From assembly GCA_018056725.1 (NCBI GenBank), contig JAGPFF010000003.1, positions 18,905-82,904 of the forward strand: 64,000 bases of DNA, given 5' to 3'. This DNA comes from Anaerolineaceae bacterium (GTDB lineage Bacteria > Chloroflexota > Anaerolineae > Anaerolineales > Anaerolineaceae). Below are positions 17,297 through 25,940 of this stretch, piece by piece. Position 1 is the first letter of the stretch. Each line of letters begins with the position of its first letter. Under the pieces are notes generated by a model that had not been told where the DNA came from, ran no database searches, and worked only from the letters and a program-made list of their open reading frames with translations. The translations under genes and the position numbers were made by a program.

Positions 17297-17854
17297 ATGG
17301 GTGAAAATGGGATTCTTGAATGGGGACCTGTCTTGCGGGTTCGGCGAAATCATGGTCTTGAGCACGCCACCTTAAACTTATTGATCAAAAAGTATCCCGG
17401 CAGCCCTTTTTCAGGTCATTCTGATCGCCAGGGCTTTTGGATCATCGGAGACATCTCCACCGATGAGCTATTGGAGACTGCCCGCGAAGCCTTGAAAAGG
17501 ATGCGGGATGGTGAAAAACGGCTGGCGGTGCACAGCAACTGCGGAACCAATTACGTCACCACAGGGTTGGTTGCCGGGTCGCTGGTCTGGCTGGCTTCGC
17601 TGGGAAACCAGCATTCTTTCAAGAAAAAACTTGACCGCTGGCCTCTAATGGTCATGATCGTTACCGGCTCGTTGATTGCTGCCCAGCCGCTCGGGCCCAA
17701 GGTTCAGGAGAAAATTTCAACTTCTGGTGATCCGGGTCCCCTGACCATTCGACAGATTATCCGCTATGAACGCTCCGGACCATGTCTTCATCGCATCCTT
17801 ACGGTGGAAGAATCCACCGAAGCCGTGGAAGCGGTTGAAGGGGCGGAGATCTAG
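17297..17854 (+). CDS. DUF6391-like protein
   Basis: A 185-aa protein with RNHGLEHATLNLL near the N-terminus, a block I associate with DUF6391 proteins of unknown function. HSNCGTNYVTTGLVAG leads into two hydrophobic segments (about residues 90-135). AATATCGGAGGAACAA provides a strong ribosome site. The next gene, holA, starts three bases after this stop, so the genes are probably co-transcribed. Confidence 0.6.
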   Translation: MGENGILEWGPVLRVRRNHGLEHATLNLLIKKYPGSPFSGHSDRQGFWIIGDISTDELLETAREALKRMRDGEKRLAVHSNCGTNYVTTGLVAGSLVWLASLGNQHSFKKKLDRWPLMVMIVTGSLIAAQPLGPKVQEKISTSGDPGPLTIRQIIRYERSGPCLHRILTVEESTEAVEAVEGAEI

Positions 17855-17857
17855 TCC

Positions 17858-18868
17858 TTGGCGGATACTCACCTCTACCTGTTGCGCGGTGATGACAGGC
17901 ACGCTATCGCGCAGCACATTCTACGAATTCAGGAGGGTTTAGGCGCTGATTTTGACCCCGCCATGAACCTTCAGCATCTGGACGGAAAGAGCGCCTCTGC
18001 TGAAGAAATTCGCACGGCGGTTTCGACGCTGCCTTTTTTTGGTACTGCACGCCTGGTCCTCCTTGAAAACTTTGCCAGCAAAACCGACAAAAGCCATCAG
18101 GATTCCTTTGTCAACCTGCTTTCTGCCATACCCCCCTCCACTCACCTGGTGATCACAGCGGAAGATCATCAAAAATGGCGTCGGGTTAATGATCGATGGG
18201 AGCAAGTGTGGGAGACTTTTTCTTCCACGCACTGGTTGGTAAAGGAATTTTCCTCCCGACGCGAAGCGGCAATTCTTGATGCCGGTGTACCGGACCTGCG
18301 CCAGATGCCCCAATGGATCCTCAATGAAGCCAAAAACCTTGGCGGCAGGTTCGATGCTGCCGCAGCTGCAGAACTGACCCAGCAGGTGGGTAATGATACC
18401 AGTGTCGCCAGCCAGGAGATTCTTAAATTGCTCACCTATGTGGATCTGAAACGCCCGGTGACCCGCGAGGATGTGCTGGAACTGGTTTCAGTGGAGGGCA
18501 CACCGGATGTTTTTCTCATGCTTGACCGACTGATGAACGGACAAACCCGTGATGCCCAGTTGTTAATGCACCAGCTGCTTGATGATTCACAGCCCGCGGT
18601 GATTCTTGGCGCGGTGATTCACCGCTTCAGGCAGTTGCTGCTCGTCAACGAAATCCTGGCGGAGGGCGAAAACCTGAACAGTGTAGCGCCAAAAATTGGC
18701 ATCCTGCCCAGGAAGGCGGAGGACTATGCCAGAGCCGCAAAGCGCTATGGCAAAGACCGCCTGGAACAGATTTACCGCCACCTGCTGGAGATTGACCTTC
18801 AGGCAAAAACGTCCGAAGTAGACCTGGCGGGGAACCTTGAAGTTTTTATTCTGAAAGCCTCTCTTTAA
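17858..18868 (+). CDS. holA: DNA polymerase III delta subunit
   Basis: HolA opens the sliding clamp in the clamp-loader complex. The 336-aa product has the AAA+-like N-terminal domain (YLLRGDDRHAIAQHI, then FFGTARLVLLENF). The collar helical domain at the C-terminus contains LGAVIHRFRQLLLV, typical of delta subunits. The start codon is TTG at 17858, three bases after the preceding stop, with GGAG inside the upstream gene. Length is normal. Confidence 0.88.
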   Translation: MADTHLYLLRGDDRHAIAQHILRIQEGLGADFDPAMNLQHLDGKSASAEEIRTAVSTLPFFGTARLVLLENFASKTDKSHQDSFVNLLSAIPPSTHLVITAEDHQKWRRVNDRWEQVWETFSSTHWLVKEFSSRREAAILDAGVPDLRQMPQWILNEAKNLGGRFDAAAAAELTQQVGNDTSVASQEILKLLTYVDLKRPVTREDVLELVSVEGTPDVFLMLDRLMNGQTRDAQLLMHQLLDDSQPAVILGAVIHRFRQLLLVNEILAEGENLNSVAPKIGILPRKAEDYARAAKRYGKDRLEQIYRHLLEIDLQAKTSEVDLAGNLEVFILKASL

Positions 18869-18900
18869 CTTGCTCCAAATGCTCTTGAGAAAGGAAACCT

Positions 18901-19965
18901 ATGCCCTCTCTGTTTGACCCTTTAACCATCAAAGACATTACCTTACGTAACCGGATAGGCGTCTCGCCAATGTGCCAGTATTGTTATCAGGACGGTTTTT
19001 CCAGTGACTGGCAAGTGGTTCATTTAGGCACCCGCGCAGTCGGTGGGGCGGGGCTGATCATTACAGAAGCCACTGCTGTGGAACCACGCGGTCGCATCAC
19101 TCCGTTTGACGTGGGCATCTGGTCGGATGCTCATATTGCACCTTTGCAACGGGTGACGCAGGTCATCAAAGCCAATGGAGCAGTGCCGGGGATTCAAATT
19201 GCCCATGCCGGACGCAAAGCCAGTGTCGGTCAACCCTGGACAGGCGGAAATCCTATTCCGCCGGAAGATCCGCTGGGTTGGCAGGTAGTTGGCGCGAGCC
19301 CCATTGCCTTTTCACCCTCCCATCAGGTGCCAAAGGAACTTAGCCTACAGGAAATCGCCTCCATTTGCCAGCTTTTTGCGGATGCTGCGCTGCGCAGCCT
19401 TGAAGCTGGATTCGAATGGCTGGAAATTCATGGTGCCCATGGTTACCTGCTGCAATCCTTTTGCTCGCCGAAATCAAACCAGCGGACGGATCGTTACGGC
19501 GGATCCTTTGAGAATCGCATCCGTTTCCTGCTGGAAGTGGTGCAGGCAGTAAAGGTGGTGTGGCCAGAACGGCTGCCCCTCACGGTGCGCATTTCAGGCT
19601 ACGAGTGGGTGGAGGATGGCTGGTCGCTGGAAGAGTCGATTGAACTTGCAAAGCTGCTCAAAAAGGCTGGGGTGGATTTGATTGACTGCTCGTCAGGCGG
19701 CAATCTTCCGGATGCATCCGTTCCAAAAGATCCCGGGTATCAAGTTTTTATTGCAGACGAAGTGCGCAAAGCTGCCGGAATCTCCACTGCCGCGGTAGGG
19801 CTGATCACCGAGCCGCGCATGGCGGAAGAAATCATCCGCTCCGGCAAAGCTGACGTGGTGCTGTTAGGACGGGAAATGCTGCGCACGCCTTATTGGTCAC
19901 TGCTTGCCGCCCGCGAACTGGGTTTCAAAGGGCTGGTGCCGCCCCAGTATCTGCGTGCCTTCTAA
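18901..19965 (+). CDS. NADPH dehydrogenase, Old Yellow Enzyme (YqjM-like)
   Basis: An FMN-dependent ene-reductase of 354 aa. Visible landmarks are SPMCQY near residue 23 (with the YqjM-type Cys), QIAHAGRKAS near residue 100, and the paired EIHGAHGYLLQSF and SPKSNQRTDRYGGSFENR blocks. This pattern fits the thermophilic-like YqjM subclass. These enzymes reduce activated C=C bonds. The physiological substrate is unknown. GAGAAAGGAAACCT precedes the ATG. Confidence 0.88.
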   Translation: MPSLFDPLTIKDITLRNRIGVSPMCQYCYQDGFSSDWQVVHLGTRAVGGAGLIITEATAVEPRGRITPFDVGIWSDAHIAPLQRVTQVIKANGAVPGIQIAHAGRKASVGQPWTGGNPIPPEDPLGWQVVGASPIAFSPSHQVPKELSLQEIASICQLFADAALRSLEAGFEWLEIHGAHGYLLQSFCSPKSNQRTDRYGGSFENRIRFLLEVVQAVKVVWPERLPLTVRISGYEWVEDGWSLEESIELAKLLKKAGVDLIDCSSGGNLPDASVPKDPGYQVFIADEVRKAAGISTAAVGLITEPRMAEEIIRSGKADVVLLGREMLRTPYWSLLAARELGFKGLVPPQYLRAF

Positions 19966-20006
19966 AGAAAGGGATTTTCCCTTTCTGTTGAACCAAACGG
20001 CGTAAA

Positions 20007-20222
20007 TTATTCGGTTGGTTTTACGATCAGATATGCCACTGCCCCCAGAATCGGGATGGCAGCCAGGATCAACACCCATATGGCTTTACTGGTGGAGGAT
20101 AAGGTAGCGGCGCGCAGCCGAACCAGGCACATCACCAGCAGAACGATCCAGGCGATCAGGATCGCCAGACTGATCAATTGAACCAGCAAATATCCAGCAT
20201 TCAATCCTTGGTTTACGATCAT
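20007..20222 (-). CDS. small two-helix membrane protein, PLDc_N type
   Basis: A 71-aa product with two hydrophobic helices separated by a short basic loop and ending VAYLIVKPTE. This matches the PLDc_N (phospholipase D nuclease N-terminal) membrane module that often occurs alone. The start at 20222 is fixed by a very strong AGGAGG seven bases upstream. A longer in-frame start would run into galE. It lies 13 bases after galE on the same strand, so it is probably in its transcript. Confidence 0.65.
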   Translation of the reverse strand: MIVNQGLNAGYLLVQLISLAILIAWIVLLVMCLVRLRAATLSSTSKAIWVLILAAIPILGAVAYLIVKPTE

Positions 20223-20235
20223 GAGATCCTCCTGA

Positions 20236-21252
20236 TTATGATTCGTACTGGAGCATTTGCTTGCGAACTTCATCCCATTTCAGGGCATCCGCGATGCCTT
20301 GTTCGATGGATAACTCCGCTTTCCAGTGGAGCAGGCGGTAGGCTTTATCAGCATTGGTGTAAGAGCCGGCAACATCACCGGGGCGGGGGGTGGTCTCGCG
20401 TTTACGGATGGTTTGCCCATAAACTTTTTCAAAAGCCGTGACCAGTTCCCTCACTGTCACTCCCCTTCCAGTGCCCAGGTTAATGACGAGATAATTCTCG
20501 CGTGGGTTCCCGGCACGTTCAAACACCTTGGCAAAATCAGTAACTGCGTTGACATGCGCCCGCGCCAGATCCCAGACGTGAATGTAATCGCGGATTCCCG
20601 TACCATCCCGGGTGGGGTAATTTGTGCCCGTGATCTCAAATTCCGGCAGTCGCCCCTGGGCGGTATCCACCAGCTTGCCAAGTACGTGTGTGGGATGTTT
20701 TACATGAATCCCACTGCGCATTTTGGGGTCCGCACCGATGGGGTTGAAATAGCGTAGCGCAATACCTTTCATTGGATAGGCGGCGCAAAAATCTTTTAAG
20801 ACCATCTCCATCATCAGTTTTGTGCGCGCATAGGGGCTGTTGGGGTTCAAGGGGGCTTCTTCAGTGACCATGAAACCGGGAACAACATCATAAAGTGCCG
20901 CCGAAGAGCTAAACACCACTTGTCCGTAGCCAAGGTCGGCGAGAGTATGGAAGAACTCGATCGACTTGGAAACATTGTCTTTGTAATATTCGTATGGGTG
21001 GCTGACGGATTCGGGAACCACAATTAACGCTGCGCAGTGCACCGTCGCCTGGATATCCGGGTGATCCCGGAAAATTTGCCTGACGGTGATTTCATCCGCG
21101 ATATCTCCACGGTAAAAGATTCGCCCGCGGGTGAATTCCTCGCGCCCGGTGATGAGCGAATCAAGGATGACGGGGGTATGCCCGGCATCTTCCAGCGCCG
21201 AACAAATGGTGCTGCCAATATAACCAGCGCCGCCGGTGATGAGATATTTCAT
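20236..21252 (-). CDS. galE: UDP-glucose 4-epimerase
   Basis: A 338-aa extended short-chain dehydrogenase. The NAD-binding GGAGYIG lies at residues 7-13, the catalytic Ser segment FSSSAALYD near residue 120 and the YARTKLMME (YxxxK) block near residue 149. RDGTGIRDYIHVWDLA is the usual GalE substrate segment. It interconverts UDP-glucose and UDP-galactose for glycan synthesis, consistent with the many glycosyltransferases around. Length matches the family. Confidence 0.92.
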   Translation of the reverse strand: MKYLITGGAGYIGSTICSALEDAGHTPVILDSLITGREEFTRGRIFYRGDIADEITVRQIFRDHPDIQATVHCAALIVVPESVSHPYEYYKDNVSKSIEFFHTLADLGYGQVVFSSSAALYDVVPGFMVTEEAPLNPNSPYARTKLMMEMVLKDFCAAYPMKGIALRYFNPIGADPKMRSGIHVKHPTHVLGKLVDTAQGRLPEFEITGTNYPTRDGTGIRDYIHVWDLARAHVNAVTDFAKVFERAGNPRENYLVINLGTGRGVTVRELVTAFEKVYGQTIRKRETTPRPGDVAGSYTNADKAYRLLHWKAELSIEQGIADALKWDEVRKQMLQYES

Positions 21253-21464
21253 ACGCCTCCTTCACGACCAAGCGTTTGCATCAAAGAATGATCTACGTCT
21301 TATCGACGAGGTAAAGTATACCCAACTCTGCTCCTTTAATTAGCCCAGTTTTAGCCCAAGTTTGCATTTTTGTTTTGTCAAATTAATGTCTACTTTTTTA
21401 GTTATCTTTTAAAAAAATATGCTATACTCGTCCAAATTCATGAACGTCGACAAAGGAGAACAGC

Positions 21465-23102
21465 ATGGGATCAAAGAGTGAAAGTACTGTTTCACGCCGT
21501 GATTTTCTTAAAAGAACGGCAGTTGCCGGGGCTGGCGTGGCTGCAATCGCAGCCGGCTGTGCGCCAAAGATCACTGGAGAAACCTCGGGCAACGGAACCA
21601 AAACCCCTGAATGGAGTAAGGAAGCAGATATCGTTGTCGTTGGTGCAGGAACCTCAGTAGTGGCAGCCCTTGTAGCCGCCAAAGAAGGCGCTAAAGTCAT
21701 TATTGTCGAAAAATCCCCTGCTTTTGGTGGTACCACCGCCTTATCTGGCGGTATGTTTTGGGTGCCAAATAACTATGCCATGAAAGCCAAAGGCTACGAA
21801 GATTCCCGCGAAGGTGCTATCACCTATATGAAACGAATTACGGAAGGGCAAAGCACCGATGAGCTGATCGAAGCCTACGTGGATGGATCACCCAAGATGG
21901 TTGAATACTTACGCGACAAGTTCGCCTGGACCTTTGACGTCAATAATAGCCCAGCCTTCCAGGACTATTATGCCGGTGAGGGTTCCGTCCCCTTCGGGCG
22001 GTCGCTGCTGATGTATGATGGCGACCAAAAGCTCAACGGTGGCGGCTTATACAAAGCCTTCCGGGCTGCGGTGGATGAAATGGGGATCGAAATCCTCTTT
22101 GAAACCGCTGCGAAGGAGCTCGTCACCAATGAAAGTGGCGAGGTGATTGGTTTACTTGCTGATACAGCCGACGGCGAAATAGCCATTAAAGCTAAAAAGG
22201 CAGTCATCATCGGTACTGGCGGCTTTGACTATAACAAAACCTGGGTCACCCATTACCTACGGGGTCCGATCTACTTTTCCAATGCGGTGCCCACCAATAC
22301 TGGTGACGGTCATCTGATGGGAATGCTGATTGGGGCTTCCATGCGCAATATGAACGAGAGCTGGGGGCTGCCTGGTTTTGTGATGGATTTCGATAAAATG
22401 CAGGGAGAGGTGGACTGGCAAACCTACCGCGGAAAACCAAATTCCATCGTCGTTAATAAGTATGGAGAGCGCATTGGTAATGAATCTGCGGCTTATGAGC
22501 AGTTCCAACGCTCCTTCTACTATTATGATTCCGGTTTAAGCGAGTATCGAAATATTCCGTCTTACTGGATTGTGGATAGCACCTATGCCCAGTATTACTT
22601 CTTCCCGGGCTCAAAATACCAGATGGGCGTCATTCCTGAATGGATCGTCAAAGCCGACACGCTCGAAGAACTGGCAGGCAAACTGGGTATCGATTACGCT
22701 GGTTTGCAGGCAAACCTGGAAGTCTTCAACGCCAACGCGCTGGAAGGCATTGATCCGATCTGGCATCGGGGTGAGAATCCCTTTGATAAGAACACGGCTG
22801 GTGATGCCACCGGACGCACCGATCTTAAGAACAACTGCCTCGCACCGATTGAAACCGGTCCATTCTACGGTGCCCCTTATTACCCCGGCACCTGCGGTAC
22901 CAATGGGGGGCTCGAGATCAACAAGAATGGTCAGGTGATTCACCTCAACGGCAACATCATTCCGCGTCTGTACGCCGTGGGCAACACCTCGGGCAGCGTA
23001 ATGGGTGCGGGGTATGCCGGCGCTGGTGCCACGCTTGGTGCGGGCTTTACTTTCAGTTACCTGGCTGCACTTCATGCCTTAACCCTCGAGGCTTTGGCTT
23101 AA
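21465..23102 (+). CDS. exported FAD-dependent oxidoreductase, KstD/fumarate-reductase-like
   Basis: A 545-aa flavoprotein. The N-terminus carries SRRDFLK (twin-arginine) and a hydrophobic stretch ending in AAGC (Cys32), so it is probably exported by Tat and lipidated. The FAD site VVVGAGTSVVAALVAAKEGAKVIIVEKS starts near residue 63 in two blocks, with TTALSGGMFWVP after it. The C-terminal AVGNTSGSVMGAGYAGAGAT block is closest to 3-oxosteroid 1-dehydrogenase-like members of the FAD_binding_2 family. The electron acceptor and substrate are unknown. AAAGGAGAACAGC precedes the start and a strong terminator follows. Confidence 0.75.
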   Translation: MGSKSESTVSRRDFLKRTAVAGAGVAAIAAGCAPKITGETSGNGTKTPEWSKEADIVVVGAGTSVVAALVAAKEGAKVIIVEKSPAFGGTTALSGGMFWVPNNYAMKAKGYEDSREGAITYMKRITEGQSTDELIEAYVDGSPKMVEYLRDKFAWTFDVNNSPAFQDYYAGEGSVPFGRSLLMYDGDQKLNGGGLYKAFRAAVDEMGIEILFETAAKELVTNESGEVIGLLADTADGEIAIKAKKAVIIGTGGFDYNKTWVTHYLRGPIYFSNAVPTNTGDGHLMGMLIGASMRNMNESWGLPGFVMDFDKMQGEVDWQTYRGKPNSIVVNKYGERIGNESAAYEQFQRSFYYYDSGLSEYRNIPSYWIVDSTYAQYYFFPGSKYQMGVIPEWIVKADTLEELAGKLGIDYAGLQANLEVFNANALEGIDPIWHRGENPFDKNTAGDATGRTDLKNNCLAPIETGPFYGAPYYPGTCGTNGGLEINKNGQVIHLNGNIIPRLYAVGNTSGSVMGAGYAGAGATLGAGFTFSYLAALHALTLEALA

Positions 23103-23122
23103 CCAACCCTGTTTCAATAACA

Positions 23123-23161
23123 AAAAAGCTTCCGGCGATTGATTCTGCCGGAAGTTTTTTT
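23123..23161 (+). terminator. intrinsic terminator of the flavoprotein gene
   Basis: CTTCCGGC (23129-23136) pairs with GCCGGAAG (23147-23154) and is followed by seven T; the A-run before the stem extends the pairing. Confidence 0.9.
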
Positions 23162-23333
23162 ATTCCCCACAATAATTATGGAAAAGAGTCTTTCAGAAGC
23201 CGCCATCCCAGTTCTCAATGCGAACCATTGAGCGTCCTCGCCCCGGTCAGGTACAGGATGACACTCGTCACATCCCAGTACCCGAGCCAAAACACCTTTG
23301 CGACCAGCTGCTAACCTTTTCCTGAATGAGGGT

Positions 23334-23792
23334 TTATTTCATTTGGAAGATGAAAAATATCGCCAGTGCAAAAAATACAATTCCCAGAATGATGTTGCCG
23401 GTGCTGCCTCTTGCGCTGCTTTCAAGCACGGCTTCATCTGGCTTTTCGGGGTTATAGCGCACGTTCACCGGTGAACCAGCAGGGTAGCGGGCAACGATTT
23501 CATTGCATTTTTTCCGACCGGCATTCTTCTCGCCAAAGCTGATCCGCTTGCCGGTATAAACCTGCCCCATCACGCTGTACTGATAGTTCACCGATGGGGC
23601 GTACGTCGTCCGTTGATGACCTGGAGCATCGCTATCGTATCGTTGGCTGGTAATGACTTCGGAGGAAAGAACTGTTCCGGGCACAGTCGGCCAGGATTCG
23701 GTTTCTTTTGCCCGTTTTCTGGCTAAAATTCCCTGCACGATGACAAAAATTCCCAGAACGACAAAGAGAATTACAGGTAACCACGATGTCAT
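23334..23792 (-). CDS. DUF3592 membrane protein, copy 1
   Basis: A 152-aa protein with an N-terminal membrane helix, a central soluble region (WPTVPGTVLSSEV, later YSVMGQVYTGKRISFG and VRYNPEKPDEAVLES) and a C-terminal helix. This is the DUF3592 pattern. Function is unknown. A homologous gene lies directly upstream on the same strand, so this is a tandem pair. Confidence 0.75.
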   Translation of the reverse strand: MTSWLPVILFVVLGIFVIVQGILARKRAKETESWPTVPGTVLSSEVITSQRYDSDAPGHQRTTYAPSVNYQYSVMGQVYTGKRISFGEKNAGRKKCNEIVARYPAGSPVNVRYNPEKPDEAVLESSARGSTGNIILGIVFFALAIFFIFQMK

Positions 23793-23816
23793 AACACTTC
23801 TCCTTTTTTAGATAGA

Positions 23817-24284
23817 TTAGGACGGAAAGAGAATGGCAAACAAACCAATCAACAGTCCGGAACAGATAAAAAAGATACCGGGAATAAAGGAGCGCTGCCC
23901 TTCGTTGGTTTTGGGCACCAGCACTGATTCCGCCGGTTTGTTGGGGTTGTAGTAAACATCAGGAGTGGAGCCGACCGCAAATTTTTCACAAATACGGGAG
24001 GCGGTGATGTAATCGTACGCTTTTTCACCGAAGATGACATTCTTGCCGGTGAATGGTTGACCCATGACCACATATTCATAGGAAACATCTGGTACATAGG
24101 CGATGGTGGCTTTACCAGTGGCGCTGCGGAAGCGGTCTTCCACTGCCTCGGAGGAGAGCACTTTCCCCTTCACCGTTGGCCAGTGTTGCGCGCTTTTGGA
24201 TTTTAACCTCCCGTTAATAGCCGTGTACATGAATGCGACACCGACAGCGATCAGGGCGATCATAAAGACAATGGAAAGAAGCAT
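23817..24284 (-). CDS. DUF3592 membrane protein, copy 2
   Basis: A 155-aa paralogue of the adjacent gene with the same order of parts: N-terminal helix, WPTVKGKVLSSEAV, YVVMGQPFTGKNVIFGEK, VYYNPNKPAESVLVP, C-terminal helix. It probably heads the two-gene unit. A TATAAT lies on the - strand about 35 bases before the start. Confidence 0.75.
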   Translation of the reverse strand: MLLSIVFMIALIAVGVAFMYTAINGRLKSKSAQHWPTVKGKVLSSEAVEDRFRSATGKATIAYVPDVSYEYVVMGQPFTGKNVIFGEKAYDYITASRICEKFAVGSTPDVYYNPNKPAESVLVPKTNEGQRSFIPGIFFICSGLLIGLFAILFPS

Positions 24285-24667
24285 GAGTACCTCTTGGAAG
24301 ATTGATTGCTATATTATATCAATGACCGGGTGGAGTGGTGAAGAGCTCCCTGCTTCTGATGGCGAATGCCAGCCCGCCTTCCCGCATGCTTATGCCGTTG
24401 GCGCTGGAGAACATCGTTCGGACAAGAAGGGCTTGCGAACGGCGATGATCAGAGCCGTTTGGACAGTATCGTTTATTGTCACACGTTTGGGTTCGCGTTT
24501 TCTACTGTCATCTCCCTCTTGGTTCAAGGTTTTTGGCAGTAACGACTTGGTTGCTATGGAATGCTGCCATGAACCGTCTATTCCCGTACAGAACAAGATT
24601 TTAAAACCCGTTATAATACTGCCAGAAATTTGTCTCTTTTCAATCCTCTTTCCATCATAAGGAAAAA
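24285..24667. other. gene-free stretch
   Basis: About 380 bases without a convincing gene. Open frames exist on both strands but none has a family pattern or a proper ribosome site. It holds the likely promoter of the DUF3592 pair on the left and a TATAAT at 24612-24617 in front of the GT-C gene on the right. Confidence 0.5.
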
Positions 24668-25930
24668 ATGATTCCGATGCAGATCCCCGCGCGAGAAAAT
24701 CACTGGAAAACATTGCAAATCGTTTTTCTTTTTCTAATGATTTTTCTGTTAACCCTTTTTCTAATCCCTACCCCGGGTACAGGCAATATGGACACCTGGG
24801 TGCGCTGGGCAAATGACGCAAATCAGATGGGACTGGTGGAAAACTACCACATAAACCATGATACCTATCCTCCGCTGACAACGGTAATTCTGGTCGGAGC
24901 GGCAAAACTATCCCAGACCTTTGGCATCTGGATTTACACTGCGATCAAGCTGACCATTGTATTTTTCCTCATGGCATCCTCCGCGCTTTTCTGGGGAATG
25001 ACCAGAAACGCACTTTTGACCGCGGCGTTGCACCTTTCCATGCTGATCATGAGCGTTGGTTTGGGGCACCTGGATGTTTTCTTTGCGCCTTTTCTGATTG
25101 CCTCTTTGTGGGCATTGAAAAAAGACCGTCTGGTTCTTTTTTCAATCACCTTTTGCCTCGCGTTCTTTACCAAATGGCAGCCTTTAATCATCGCACCATT
25201 TCTTGCCCTTTATGTTTTCAACATTTCACGTTTACGAGATTGGAAGCAGATCAAATTCGCGCGCATTCTTAAGGAAGTAGTCCTTCCGGTTGTGCTGGTA
25301 TTCATTTTCTTTTTTGTTATCTTCGGCTTTCAACCAATTTTGACCGCTTTTACGGTTGCCAGCGACCACCATTATCTCAGTGGCAACGCGCTGAATATCA
25401 ACTGGATCATCACCCATTTCCTGCATGTTTTCCAACCCGATCAGTACGGACCCCTGGTTAATGGGCAGGCAACTCTCATCAAAGGTCCGCCAGAGACGGT
25501 CAAGCTTTATCCCAAGCTGTTATTCTTCCTGGTTTACCTCATCACCCTGGTAATGTTTTTCCGGCGTCACAAGACCTTTGAGAATTTGTTGCTATTCTCC
25601 CTCCTCGGTTACTGGGCTTACTTCACATTGAACACAGGCGTGCACGAAAACCATCTCTTCATCGGCATGATCCTTGCCATTCTGCTAGCCTGGCAGAACC
25701 GCAAGCATCTCCTCACCATGCTGATGGTGATTATGATCGAAAACATCAACCTGATTGTCTTTAACGGTTTGGATGGAGTGGAAAACGAATTTTCCCGCGT
25801 GGTCAGCGGCGTGGATACGGCTCTTTTGATTGCCATATTCAATGTGTTAACTTTTGCGGCTTACTGGGTTTTCTACACCTTCCTCCAGACGCCAAAAAAA
25901 GAAGAGGCTCCTGCACTTCCTGAAAAATGA
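24668..25930 (+). CDS. GT-C/GT87-like membrane glycosyltransferase
   Basis: A 420-aa protein with about ten hydrophobic helices. The first extracytoplasmic loop carries NMDTWVRWAND and then NHDTYPPLTTVIL, which fits the acidic loop and Y-PP-motif of mannosyltransferase-like GT-C enzymes (GT87 or a related group). The start follows AAGGAAAAA. It converges on another GT-C gene at 25941. Substrate unknown. Confidence 0.6.
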   Translation: MIPMQIPARENHWKTLQIVFLFLMIFLLTLFLIPTPGTGNMDTWVRWANDANQMGLVENYHINHDTYPPLTTVILVGAAKLSQTFGIWIYTAIKLTIVFFLMASSALFWGMTRNALLTAALHLSMLIMSVGLGHLDVFFAPFLIASLWALKKDRLVLFSITFCLAFFTKWQPLIIAPFLALYVFNISRLRDWKQIKFARILKEVVLPVVLVFIFFFVIFGFQPILTAFTVASDHHYLSGNALNINWIITHFLHVFQPDQYGPLVNGQATLIKGPPETVKLYPKLLFFLVYLITLVMFFRRHKTFENLLLFSLLGYWAYFTLNTGVHENHLFIGMILAILLAWQNRKHLLTMLMVIMIENINLIVFNGLDGVENEFSRVVSGVDTALLIAIFNVLTFAAYWVFYTFLQTPKKEEAPALPEK

Positions 25931-25940
25931 AAGAGCCCGG

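Noticed and set aside
24103..24660. 185-aa open frame on the + strand
   Set aside because: Its first half is antisense to a DUF3592 gene and the second half shows no motif, no helix pattern and no ribosome site.
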